The notes under the pieces were generated by a model that saw only the letters and a list, made by a program, of their open reading frames with translations, was not told where the DNA came from and did not search any database. From Certhia americana (Eukaryota; Chordata; Aves; Passeriformes; Certhiidae), in contig CM031858.1 of NCBI GenBank assembly GCA_018697195.1, positions 85,061,486 to 85,125,485 on the forward strand: DNA of 64,000 nt, written 5' to 3'. The position numbers and the translations under genes were made by a program. Of this stretch, positions 1-10,288 are shown one piece after another (positions within the stretch are counted from its first letter, which is position 1; each line of letters begins with the position of its first letter).

Positions 1-152
1 GGTGGTTGTGGAGTCTCCATCCTTGGAGAAAAAGAATGGACAAAAAGCCATCTGGTCCTGAGAAACCTGCTCTAGATGGTCCTGTTTGAGCAGAGGGCTT
101 GGACTGGGTGACCTCCTGAGGCCCCTTCCAACCTCGATCATTTGGGAAGAGC
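1..152 (+). mobile_element. CR1 LINE 3' end, cut by the window edge
   Basis: Matches the 3' terminal part of avian CR1 retrotransposons in sense orientation. It has a 'gtggagtctccatccttgga' stretch, then a 'ggacctgctctagatgg'-like segment, then the near-terminal 'gacctcctgaggccccttcc' and 'aacctcgatcatttggg'. CR1 copies are nearly always truncated at the 5' end, and the rest of this one lies before the window. It is non-coding 3' UTR of a dead element. Confidence 0.85.
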
Positions 153-2501
153 TAAGGGATGACAGTTGAATGATATAAGAATATCAATCAGATGGTAATT
201 CTATGTGTCAAATTTTTGTCCCTTCTTTGTATGTATTTCCTCAAATTTCAGACAGTGTTGTCAATCTCTTTGTATTTCTGTTAGGAAGAAAAAAAAAAAA
301 AAAAAGTTGATGACTCTAGTGCATAAAAATGTCAATAATGTTAGATTATATTTTACTTGTGATTTTCTGTGATTTCTAAACAATGAAATTGCTTCACGTA
401 CTATTCCCCACCGGAATTGCTGAATGTCATGTGTATAGTCCTTAAATTACTGGTACAGAAGACTTGAAATTTGCAGCAATTGGAGTTAACAAGTATGTGT
501 GGATAATGCACATAGAAAAGAAAGGCTATGGAATATCATTCTCGTTTGGCATAGATTTTAAACAGAGTCTTTTGCCTTCTAGTTCATTGGAGTACATATT
601 TCTTAAAACTGGTATTTTTGAGGAGATGTGGATAGGGATTGTTTGAGAATGGGGGATATACTTGAAGAGTTTTTACCAGTCATTGATTCCTAACACTTTG
701 CTAACCCGCTTTAATACCTTAGTTTATTAAAATGGGATACAACTTGGATCATTTTGGTGTGCACAAGGAACATGAGATGTGGGATTTTTTCTATACTATA
801 CTGTAGACATATGAGCATATCCTGAATCAAATAAACCTTCCTGCTAAATCAAATTTATTGCATCGTTCACAGCTGTTACTGTATCCCTTTCCAGTTCCTA
901 GAGGACAGATAAGTGTTCGTATAGTTGGTTACCCATAATCCCTTGGATTAAGAGTTACAAAAATATATTTTTGTAATCTATGTAAATTTTGAATTTGATA
1001 TATTAGTATGATTTTTTCATGTAATGCTGTAATGAAATACCATATTAAAATAATCCATATTAAATTTATTTTAAATTCTTTTCTTATGAAAAATAGACTT
1101 AATTTTAGATTTATAAGATCCTGTTTTATTCCCTGCCTCTCTCTGTTTCCTTAATAAAACCATTGTAAATAGTATCACACTGTCAACAGGTATTAAAGTC
1201 AATAATTTCAGTTATGAATATCACACATCATGTGACCACAAAATAAAAAATCCCAGATGTAATATTTCTGATTAGTTACGCATAAAATCATTGATAATTT
1301 ATCTGTGTTCATATATCTAGAATTCACTTTACTTACCCAGACATAGGTATGTAGTAATGTGATGACACCTGTAATGTGATTGCTGTATTTTCAAAATCCT
1401 GACTCATTAATAGGTTGTCCCTTCCTGAAATTTATGTGTTTCAAGATAATTTTGCCATTGTGAATAATCTTGTGGAAGTCACCATTTTTTAAGATTATTA
1501 ACATGATGTACTAGCTAAGGAGGAAAGTACAGCTAAATGGAATGGTGGAACAGTTTCTATTTCTGCAGGGATAGGAGACATAAGGGTTAACTCTATTGTA
1601 ACATGAAAAACCTCATCTTTGACTATCCCCATGCAAATATTTCTCTCATAAATACATATTTGCAAAAGAGTTTGGAACACTATCTCTTTCATCAAACATT
1701 ATTCTCCTGAATATTCACAGAAAGCAAACAAAAGGGATTGTGAATACTTGCCAGAGCAGATTTACTACATGTAGCTGAACAAGTATTAGTGAATACGGGA
1801 TTTTTTTCAGTAATCTTGCAGATATTGAGCTTTTCAGGGTAACCTAGTGACTCTGCTGGGTGTCTCTCCCCTTCCTTCACCCTTAAAAAACTCCAACACA
1901 GCTAAATTCCTACCTGACTTCCTCTCCATCCAAGCTGCCTTTTAAGGTAAACAATAGATGTACAGAGTAATAACAGAAGAATAACAGAATGCTTCTTGCT
2001 GTTCCTGAGGGACGTGACAAAGATATGCATCTCACAAGGGGGTTATGTGTTCCAAGAGTGGAACACACTGCCTAATACATGAAGCACACAAATTAGAGAA
2101 AGCAATGAAACTCAGACACTTGTTGTCTCAGTGAGCTAACCACTATGGACAGCCTTGTCCTAACAGATCTTCTACAGATCTCCTTAGATTCTGCAATCGT
2201 GTTTCCAGCTTGTGTGTCTTGTTAGGTAGTGAACCTCTAAAACCAGTCTTAACTTAGATCTTCATAGCGCATTTTTTTTTTAATATACAAACCAGCCATT
2301 TATCCTTACATTTTATTCAAAATTACTGGAAATATTAAAAAATATTAAAAAGCATATCAATGTTAATTTGTCTTATAGGGTTTTTTCTGTGCTTTGGAGG
2401 TGTTTGTCTTTTTTTGTTTTCTCTTGAGTCCTCTCTTGAGTCCTGTCTTCAGCAAACAAGCTTTGATTTCCTTATGCTTCACTTTGAAATTATGCCACTT
2501 C

Positions 2502-2504
<3 letters not shown>
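153..2504. other. AT-rich DNA with no recognised feature
   Basis: No coding exon or recognised repeat family. It contains an A homopolymer of about 20 near 284-305 and a 12-bp tandem duplication (unit 'ctcttgagtcct') near 2421-2445. Short open frames on both strands show no recognisable domain. Confidence 0.5.

Positions 2505-2566
<62 letters not shown>
2505..2566. repeat. Compound (TA)n(TG)n(TA)n microsatellite
   Basis: About 15 TA units pass directly into about 12 TG units and then back into TATATA. A compound TA/TG tract is a typical hypermutable microsatellite that can adopt Z-DNA or cruciform structure. The apparent peptide of alternating Tyr/Ile and Cys/Val over it is repeat translation, not a gene. 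Confidence 0.97.
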
Positions 2567-3377
2567 AATATTTCTAAAATATCAGATTTCCCTCTGGGGT
2601 AGACCTGAACTGTTTATGGACATCTCAAAAATAAATCCTTAGCAAGTAGGACCCTGTAACCTTTCTAAAACATATACTTCAGGAGATGTGCAAAAAGAGG
2701 TCTTACAGAAATGTACTTCACCTGTAGGCCATTGCAATAATATTCTCTGTTCTCTGTTGCATCAGTCTGGGTGTGATAATGTTGACTCAGAATCTAAAAC
2801 TGTTTCTTCTCTAATCTTTGAAGCGAAGTCCAGGGAAATATTAAAAATGCTATATGTCACTCTAGTGTTTCCTGGAGCAACATTACATCCATACTATGAT
2901 TGCAAATTCCTGTGGCAATAATATTTAAGAAGTCCTGACCAAGAATTCCCAAATACCTTTCAGATTTACACAAACCATCACAAGACTTTGAAGATATTTT
3001 AATTTGACTTCTGGTCTATATATAGTAGGTTTTAAAATAATGCTTATAACTATGAGAGCGAGCTTTCTCTAATTATGCTTTTAGAACAATTCAATATATT
3101 CCAGTGTCAATCAATTACCCATTTAAACCTGGTGGTAAATCCTTTCCTAATATTGTCCATAGTAATTAGTGTACTTCCATGGAGAGACATTTTTACTGTG
3201 TTAAGCAGAGCTTTTCAATATGTATTTATAAAATCTAGGAAAATACTGCAGATTTGATTAGGGTTTTAGAATTCAAAATAAAAGACATTTAGTTCAGATG
3301 TTTGACAAAGGACCCATTTAACAAGTCAATCACATATCTGTCAGAGCTGTTGAATGCCTATGTGAATATATGAATTC

Positions 3378-3393
3378 ATATATATATATATAT
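3378..3393. repeat. Short (TA)n microsatellite
   Basis: Eight TA units between 'attca' and 'gttcc'. Probably polymorphic. No associated gene. Confidence 0.9.
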
Positions 3394-3489
3394 GTTCCTG
3401 CTAGGAAAATATCAAAGATAATTGATGTACCGTGATTCAATTATTCACCTCTAAATCTGTGCATGATATTGCCACTCAGGTGAGAAACC

Positions 3490-3800
3490 TACACCTTGGT
3501 GGACTGCCTAATTAAGGCAGACAACTTTGGGGCTAATGTTTAAAGCTGGGGCTGTAGCAGGCTGGCCTACCTCAATAAATAACACCCAAATGAGAGACAC
3601 AACAGCCCCGTTCCACTGAGGGGGACATGACATGCAGACCAAATACTTTCTCAGCCTGGTACTGTGAATTGTAGAGTTTGATGCCCGAGTCAGCAGAAGT
3701 TTATAAGCAAGCAGAAAGTGACATGAAAGAAGTTTGTAAGGATCAGGGAGCTCTGGCCAGGAGGGCAATTGGATTACTTACTCCTCCAGGGCAGGTGATA
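3490..3800 (-). other. Unclassified GC-richer segment, possibly an LTR remnant
   Basis: This block has clearly higher GC than its surroundings. Read on the minus strand it has a TATA-like 'cttataaact' (plus strand about 3698-3707) followed by 'ctcgggcatc' and a GC-rich tail, the layout of an LTR promoter and R region. I could not define TG...CA ends, a target-site duplication or a minus-strand AATAAA. An 'aataaa' occurs on the plus strand near 3575. A retroviral LTR remnant is possible; an unrelated repeat is as likely. Confidence 0.25.
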
Positions 3801-4844
3801 CTTAATTTTTCTTGTAATTGCCCTAGAGAGAAGAAAGAATCTTATTATCAGAACTGAGGACTGACCTGTTGGACTGTGATAATTTTAGGGAGTATCAAAT
3901 CTTAATATCTTAATCTATAAAGAATAGTATGTTGGAGAGCAAGAGATCTAAAGGTTATGAGATTTCATGGTAGATAAAGAGGTCCAAGGGAGACACTGAC
4001 AAAAGTAGATATGTAATTGGAAGGTACTACACAAATAAAGTAATTTGGGAATAGGGAGTGTTTGAATACTACAAGCAAATATATAGACAGAGCAGATACA
4101 TGACTGTAGACAAAAGGGGCAAACCAGTGTGAGAGGGAAATACAAAAATCTGAGGAATTCCTTGTGTTCCTCCCAAGAAAACAATATTTTTTTTGTTGGT
4201 TTAATTTGGTTTGGGGATTTTTATTTTAATTATTGATTGCACACAAAGACAACTAAAAAATGTCTCTTTTGGAAGCTATGTTCAATACTAACTGTATTCT
4301 AAAAGTAGATTCTGTAAAGGTTGGAATATAGTCAGCTAATACAATGACAAAAAGATGGGGATGTGACCTCTTTTAGGGTAATTATCTTAGAATCCTTTTC
4401 TTTTTTTCTCATTGCATATTGGAAAAGGTATATTGTAATCATTAATATGTTTTTAGCTTGTTTTTTAATGAACAAAAAGCCACAAACAGTTAAGTAACTG
4501 TGAGTCACCACAAATAGGTTTCTGTTCATTTTATGGCAATGCTGCACAGTGTGGTCCAAAAAAACTTTCTAATTGTAGGGACTCTATTTTGGAAACATGC
4601 CAGCCAAGCCTACTGTTTCAAGTATTATTTTAGAACAATCATGAATGAAGATTTAAGAACTAAAGTATTAAATAGGCAAAGGAACTTAAAATAAGTCTGT
4701 ATATTTATGAACACATTCTGCATCCAGGGAATCATATATACCTTTTAATTTCTAATGACCACAAAACATTTGCACACTTTTTTTTTATTTCTACCTTCTG
4801 TTCTTTTGATATTGTGGGACTTGGTATTTAAGACAATTATCTCA
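3801..4844. other. AT-rich DNA with no recognised feature
   Basis: No recognised gene or repeat family. Open frames of under 80 codons on the minus strand look like chance frames. Confidence 0.5.
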
Positions 4845-6225
4845 TTTATTTTCCATGGATCCACTGCTCAAGTTTGTTCAGGTCCTTTTTGTCCAGGTCC
4901 CTCTGAATGTTATCTTGTCCTTGTGTTGTGTCAACTGCCTCACTCATCTTTGTGTCATTTTCAAACTTGCTGTGGGTGCAGTCAATCCCTCATTAATGAT
5001 GATATTAAAGAGCACTGGTCCCAATGAAGATCCCTGAGGAGAAACACTTGTCACTGGACTCCACCTGCGTAGAGCTATTGACAAAAACCCTCTGACTGTG
5101 TCCATCTGACCAAATTATCTACCATACAGTCCAGCTTTCAAATCCATCTCTCTGTTTTAGACATAAGGCTGTCAAGCATGACCATGTTGAAGGTCTTAGA
5201 GAAGTCTAGGAAGGTGACATTGATCAGTCTTCCCTTGCTGACTGTCACTCCATCCTAGGAGGTCACCAGATTGGTTAGTCATGATTTTCCCCTGGTAAAA
5301 TAACACTGACTGTCTCGGGTCACCTCCTTGTTTTGCATGGGCCTTAACACTGTTTCCCCGAGGCTCTGCTCCATGATATTCTGAAGCACAAATTTAAAGC
5401 TCTACCACTTTATACTTCTTTGTGTGTTCCTTTCTACCCTTTCTAAAGTAGGAAGAATGTTTCCCTTTTTCCAGTCACACAGGACTTCATCTGACTACAA
5501 TAACTTCTCAAATATGATGGAGAGGTTCTTGGCAAAAACATCAGAAAACTTCTTAAAGAGTTGCCAGCTTTGGTGAGTTAAGCTGCCCTTAAGGACAGTT
5601 TCCCAAGGATCTCATCCACTAATTATTAAAAGAGCTGAAAGTTTTCTCTTCTAAAATTCAGGGTCCTGATTTTTCTCCATGCCAGGCCCACTCTTTTTTG
5701 GAGTTCACAAACTCCACCAGGTCATCGTCACTACAGCCCAGGATGCCTCCAATCTGAACTCATCTGCCTTTGCGAGAACCATGTGCAGTAATGCCTCTCC
5801 TCTGGTTGGTTTGTCTGGATCAGGAAGTCTCTGTCTACATACTTCAGGACTCTCCTGGATTGTTTACAGACAATTGTATTTCTTTCCCAGTAGGCACCCA
5901 GGTGGTTGAAATCCCCCATCAGGATGGAAGTTTGTGAGCACAATGCTTCTGTAGCTGAAGCAAGCAGATTTGTCAACAGACTCCCCTGCTTAGGTGATAT
6001 GTTGTAGACCCCAATCACAATGTGTCCTTTGTTGATTCTGTCCTTGATTTTTACACATAGATTCTGAACAGTTCAAGGCTGTTACTCAGGGTGTTACTCA
6101 CAATCTATCCCTTCCTTAGAAATACCACTGCCCTCCTTTCCAGTCTATCTTTTCTGAAAAGCTCATAGTCTTCAGTTGTAGAGTTCAAGTTGTGTGATTT
6201 TTGTGGGTTAGATTTCTTCAGGGAA
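4845..6225 (-). mobile_element. CR1 LINE ORF2 remnant (endonuclease and reverse transcriptase)
   Basis: A degraded copy of the CR1 second open reading frame, which in live elements encodes an AP-type endonuclease plus reverse transcriptase. Read on the minus strand from 6225 downward, it shows a SHNLNSTTEDYELFRKDR-like endonuclease stretch (about 6130-6190), a MGDFN motif followed by KQSRR (about 5860-5925), and GCSDDDLVEF (about 5705-5735). These match known CR1 endonuclease landmarks. Next come 'SWQLFKK' near 5560 and, after an apparent internal deletion, reverse-transcriptase finger motifs (SIIFEKLL, SDEVLCDWKKGN; about 5460-5530), LDFSKTFN (about 5195), and PQGSSLGPVLFNI (about 4990-5040). 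The catalytic FADD box reads FEND (about 4954-4965). Several stops and frameshifts are present, and both ends are truncated. It is certainly inactive. Confidence 0.93.
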
Positions 6226-6720
6226 ATTTCTTCCTTTTTGTTGTGGACCTTGATTAAGAGACAAAAGATGTAGCCAGTGCCTTGGCATACAGTTGGAATG
6301 GTTCTGGGGATGGGGAGTACTGTGGTTTCATCAGTGTTTTAATGGGGGGTCGTTAACTCTTTGTCTGGCTTGGAGGATAGATGGTTGTGGTGTTTGGTGT
6401 TGGACCTCTCCTGCTCAGAGGACTCACTGCTGCTGCTGCGGCTGCTGCTGCTGTAGAAATTTCCTTGCTATTTCTCCTCATCTTTGGTAAGCCACTGCTG
6501 GCAAGAGTGGCCAGTGGACTGGGACTTTTCAATAACTGCCCTTGCTGGGAGAGAGACCCTTACCACTTAAGTGGGTGCCTCCAGGGGAAAACTGGGCCTC
6601 TCCCTAATTGTTTGGGGACAATCTGTAGCTATTTCCCAGCTGCTTATTAAACTCTTGGTGTTGCCTGGTTCTTTGTCACTGAGAAGTACATACTCTTCCC
6701 CAACGAAGTCTAATTTAAAA
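6226..6720. other. Unclassified GC-richer block with a CTG tract
   Basis: This lies immediately upstream (in element orientation) of the CR1 ORF2 remnant. It could be more of the same CR1 copy or a separate repeat such as an LTR: 'attaaactcttggtgttgcc' near 6645 resembles an LTR polyadenylation region. Open frames of 65-89 codons encode Ala/Cys runs from the CTG tract and have no domain. I could not identify its origin. Confidence 0.3.
6427..6453. repeat. (CTG)n trinucleotide repeat with one CGG interruption
   Basis: Nine triplets, eight CTG and one CGG. In different frames it gives Ala, Cys or Leu runs, which accounts for the low-complexity peptides here. Short and interrupted, so probably stable. 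Confidence 0.9.
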
Positions 6721-7183
6721 CTCTGCTACTAAATCCACCCAGATTGCTTCCCAGAATACTCTTACCCCCCTGGTCAGGTGTGCCCCATAATTACTGACAT
6801 TTGGAAAAAAGGAATGATCTCCACATGATGTTTTATTACAGAAATCTATCCTGTGATGAGATAGCTGGCTCTTTACATCAAGAAACATCTTGTACAAGAA
6901 ACTTTTAAACCTAAGCCTCAGTTAAACTTCTTACAGATATTACTGGAAAGAAAAGTGGAACTTCTGCAGCATAGATAGGGAAAACAATGGGTTATGGCAA
7001 AAATATGAACTCAAGCTCAGGCTACTTTGAAATTTGTCTCCAAGGTTTTGGAAAGGTACATGAATTGAATTTCCACTGGTCAGGATGCCAAGTGTTTTAA
7101 GATTTCAGTGGCCACATTTTTATCACAAAAGGAGTCTATTTGGGTGGAAATTTCCCATTAATATTGTGGTGGTTTCTTGTTTG

Positions 7184-7209
7184 TTTTTTTTTTTTTTTTT
7201 TTTTTTTTT
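7184..7209. repeat. T26 homopolymer
   Basis: Uninterrupted T run, followed by 'cttttatataaattaaaaaa'. Length may be unreliable in the assembly. CR1 elements do not end in poly(A), so this is not a CR1 tail. Confidence 0.95.
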
Positions 7210-8747
7210 CTTTTATATAAATTAAAAAATTGAGATAAATATTGTTTTGGAGATAATAACTATATTCAGATATATAAAATCTGTGTAGAGAAGAAAAATT
7301 TCAAAGACGAATTATTTTCTGGGAGGTAATAATGGGTTTGTCAGATATATCAGTGTATGTAGTGGGTTTGTCAGCTGTTCATTCAGAAATGGGAAAGGGT
7401 TCCATGGAGGAAGAAAGAAGAGTTTACCTACAACTAGAGATGTACCTTTTAGTGTGGTGTTAGTGCTCATGTGCTGGCACATGCATCTGAGAATGAATGC
7501 AGCTTGCAGGCATGGGTGAACACATGCTAAAGGGAGGAAATCTGAAATGCACAAAGACATTTTTCCTCGATCTCATACAAGTTAAATCCCAAAGAAGAAG
7601 CAAAGCTAACAATGACAATCAGCTCCATTTCTGTGTTTAATTTACTTCTGTTTTGAACTTTTTCCCAAAGTTTATTCAATTGTTCGAAAATATGGTTTGC
7701 CAAATTAAATTTATTTTGAAGTGGTAAGTTGCCATTAACATTTTCAAGAACATAGTTTTTGATATACTTGAAAGTGCTTAATTAGGAGAGCACAGCTCCC
7801 TGATTTTTAAAGAACACATGCAAGCATCCTTTTCTTTTTGTTAAATAAATGCTACAGGGCAGCAAACATCCAAGAGTCATATCTAAGAATTATAAACAAT
7901 AGTTTCTTTTAGTATCTAGTGTTTATCCTCTGCAAATAGGCAATTTAAGGGTTTATTGAACCACAAAAATTGTGTTTGAGCCACTCACAAGTACTAATCT
8001 ACAAATCAGTACCATGGCAGTATTTTTAAAATTTGCTGAGTACCATGTGCCTAGAGTCTCAGCTTTTAAGTATAAATTTTGTATTGCAAATGCATCTGTA
8101 AAAGCCATTTGATGAATGAAAACCCATTCTTAACTCTGTTTTGAAGAGGCTGGAATAAATGAAGAGAGAAAGACTAACAACTGCTATTTGGCTGCTCTGA
8201 ACAAAACCAAAATGATAATTCAATAAGAAGACTGATTAAAAAGAACAGGAATTAACAACTCCTAGTTCCTGTACTTCAAGCCAATTCTGATGCTGCTGAG
8301 ATTATTAGGTCACGCAATCAAGGCTCTTGGCAAGGATGCAAATTAAATATTTGTTCTTAGAGAAGTACTAACTTTGTTGTAAAAAGCCTGTATAGCTTCA
8401 GAAACAGGCTGCATGGCAAATTGGTCTGGAAACTCTAATCTGAATATCTAAGTTCTTTAACAGTACTTTAGGCAAGCTTACAAGAAATCAGCAAAGATGC
8501 TATTCTGTCTACAATTAACATAAATTGTTGAAACAGAACAAAAAACTTACATGGATTTCCTAAAAATAGCACTTTATGGCAGAAAAACCCCAACAAAACA
8601 CAAACCCTAAATTATTTTTTAAAAATATTGACTAGATGTAGTTGAGCTAGACTTTGTGTCTGCCATTTCACCAGTCTCAGACAGATTGGTGCATGGTTTT
8701 CAAGTTTGTTATCATTTTCTCCTACAGCCACTCAATTTAAAAAAATC

Positions 8748-8800
8748 AACCAAACAAACAAACAAAAAAAAACAAGACAAACAAAAAAAAACCCAACAAA
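8748..8800. repeat. A-rich (AAAC)n low-complexity tract
   Basis: Runs of A interrupted by single C or G, including three AAAC units. It explains the Lys/Gln-rich plus-strand and Phe-rich minus-strand peptides here. Confidence 0.9.
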
Positions 8801-9546
8801 AAATTAAAATAAAGGCAAATAAAGAGGTATTTCCCACTTGAAATGATTTCTTCATGTTTTGTTTCTTAATAGACCATACATTGTCTTCAGCTGTCTGATT
8901 AGGTTCACCCACAAGATAGAATCATGGTGAAAGATGTGTAGAAGAACATAACAATATTTAAATTATTCTAAGACCAAATGACTCTTCTGTCTTTCACCAG
9001 GAGACAGCTTATTGACACTCATACCTATTAGAAATAGTTCACTAGGATTTAAGGATTGCTATTTTAAGTACACTAATTATTAATGGAATGTAGTGGCCAT
9101 TGGTTAGTCTCAGTCAAGGACTCAGCTCAGTAAATGAGGTTCATGCTGCACTGGTCAAAGGTGACAAAATCAGGAAAAGGTAACCATAGTACCAGAGGGT
9201 AAACCACACCTCTGAGTTTCCTCAAACTGTTAGTGGTTTAAATCAGACTTTTTAAAGTATTTTCTTTGTTTTAGAGATTTTATTAGGAAGGACTGTAGAC
9301 TTCTCTGACACACTATTATATTTTTTTTCCCTAAAGTACAGATTGGAGCTATCACTTGATTAAAATGGAAGTATTTTTGCACAAATTGTAACCACAGTGA
9401 TAATAGAATTTCTGTGGGGAAAAAAAAAAAAAAAAAGTTTTCTACTATTAATCAGCTTTATGACCCAGGTTTTTCTCCACAGAAACACATAAATTTCTGT
9501 GCTTATTTCCTGTGTGAAATTAACTGGACAACACTCAGTAACTTAC

Positions 9547-9982
9547 TGTCATAGTTTGATCCCTGCCAGTACCTCAGCTTCACACAGTCACTCACTCACT
9601 TCCTCTCAGTGGGATGGGGGAGAGAATCAGCAAGTTAAAAGTATGAAAACTTGTGAATTAAGGTCGAGTTCCATAGGTAAAGCAAAAGCCACATGCACAG
9701 GCAAAGCAGGACATGGAATTAGTTCAACGCTTTCCATGGGCAGGTGGGTGTTCAGTCATCCCCAGGGAAGCCAGAGTCCATCACACTTAAGGTAACTTGA
9801 AAAGACAAACACCATCACTCCAAACAGCTTCACCCACCCCCCTCCCCCCCCACGTCCTGCCAAACCCAGTCCTCTCCCAAAGGCTTGATGGTGTGCATGT
9901 GACAAAAGCTCGGCAGTGACAAAAGGACAAAAGCATCCCTATATTATCAACATGGCTTTCAGCACAAATCCAAAACATAAGA
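9547..9982 (-). mobile_element. Avian endogenous retrovirus LTR, minus orientation, 5' truncated
   Basis: Closely resembles a widespread bird LTR family. On the minus strand it runs from 'atgttttggatttgtgctga' (about 9960-9979) through 'ttgataatatagggatgctt' to the terminus '...ggatcaaactatgaca' at 9547. On the plus strand its characteristic inner part is visible: 'gggatgggggagagaatcag' (about 9611), 'aagacaaacaccatcactcc' (about 9800) and C-rich sequence. The element's first 50-60 bases, expected beyond 9982, are missing, and the middle is shortened. There is no internal retroviral sequence, so this is a solo LTR fragment. The family is recognised from memory, so I give no Repbase name. Confidence 0.85.
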
Positions 9983-9990
9983 TTAGGAAT

Positions 9991-10026
9991 GAGGGAGGGG
10001 TGGGGGTGGGGGGGGGTGGGGGGAAG
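9991..10026. repeat. G-rich tract with quadruplex potential
   Basis: At least four runs of three or more Gs separated by single A or T bases. It sits exactly between two LTR fragments. Together with a C-rich run at 9831-9852 it puts G runs on both strands within 200 bp. A G-quadruplex is plausible from sequence alone. Confidence 0.85.
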
Positions 10027-10288
10027 GCATTTCCATAATTTGTTTTACTTCTCACTATCATACTCTGATTTTGATTGGTGATAGATTCAATTAATTTTCC
10101 TCAAGTCACACTCATTTTGCCTATGATCGTCTATGGTGAGTGATTTCTCCCTGCCCTTATTTCAACCCAGAACCCTTTCCTTATATTTTCCTTATATATT
10201 ATTCCTATATCACCTCTGCCCAGGTGAGGAGGGGAACGATAGAGCAACCTTGGTGGGTGCCTGACATTCAGCCCAGGCAAAACTGCCA
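10027..10288 (+). mobile_element. Second avian retroviral LTR, plus orientation, 3' part
   Basis: Matches the 3' part of another common bird LTR family in sense orientation: 'tgattttgattggtgataga' (about 10067), 'ggtgagtgatttctccctgc' (about 10135), 'gaggaggggaacgatagagc', and a terminus of 'gtgcctgacattcagcccag' then '...actgcca' ending at 10288 with the expected CA. Its 5' half is absent, cut at or near the G-rich tract. No target-site duplication was identified. Family recognised from memory, no database name assigned. Confidence 0.8.

Larger units (their letters stand above)
6721..9546. other. AT-rich DNA with homopolymers, no gene seen
   Basis: Contains a T26 tract at 7184-7209, an (AAAC)n-like A/C tract at about 8748-8800 and an A run of about 17 near 9420-9436. 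The stretch at 8000-8540 is long, complex and repeat-free, and could include conserved non-coding DNA, but nothing in it can be named. No coding exon supported. Confidence 0.45.

Noticed and set aside
284..305. A homopolymer considered as a retrotransposon tail of the CR1 at the window start
   Set aside because: Bird CR1 elements end in a short 8-bp-type repeat, not poly(A), and the run lies over 100 bp past the CR1 end.
2360..2602. 80-codon frame with Tyr-Ile and Cys-Val runs
   Set aside because: Translation of the TA/TG microsatellite.
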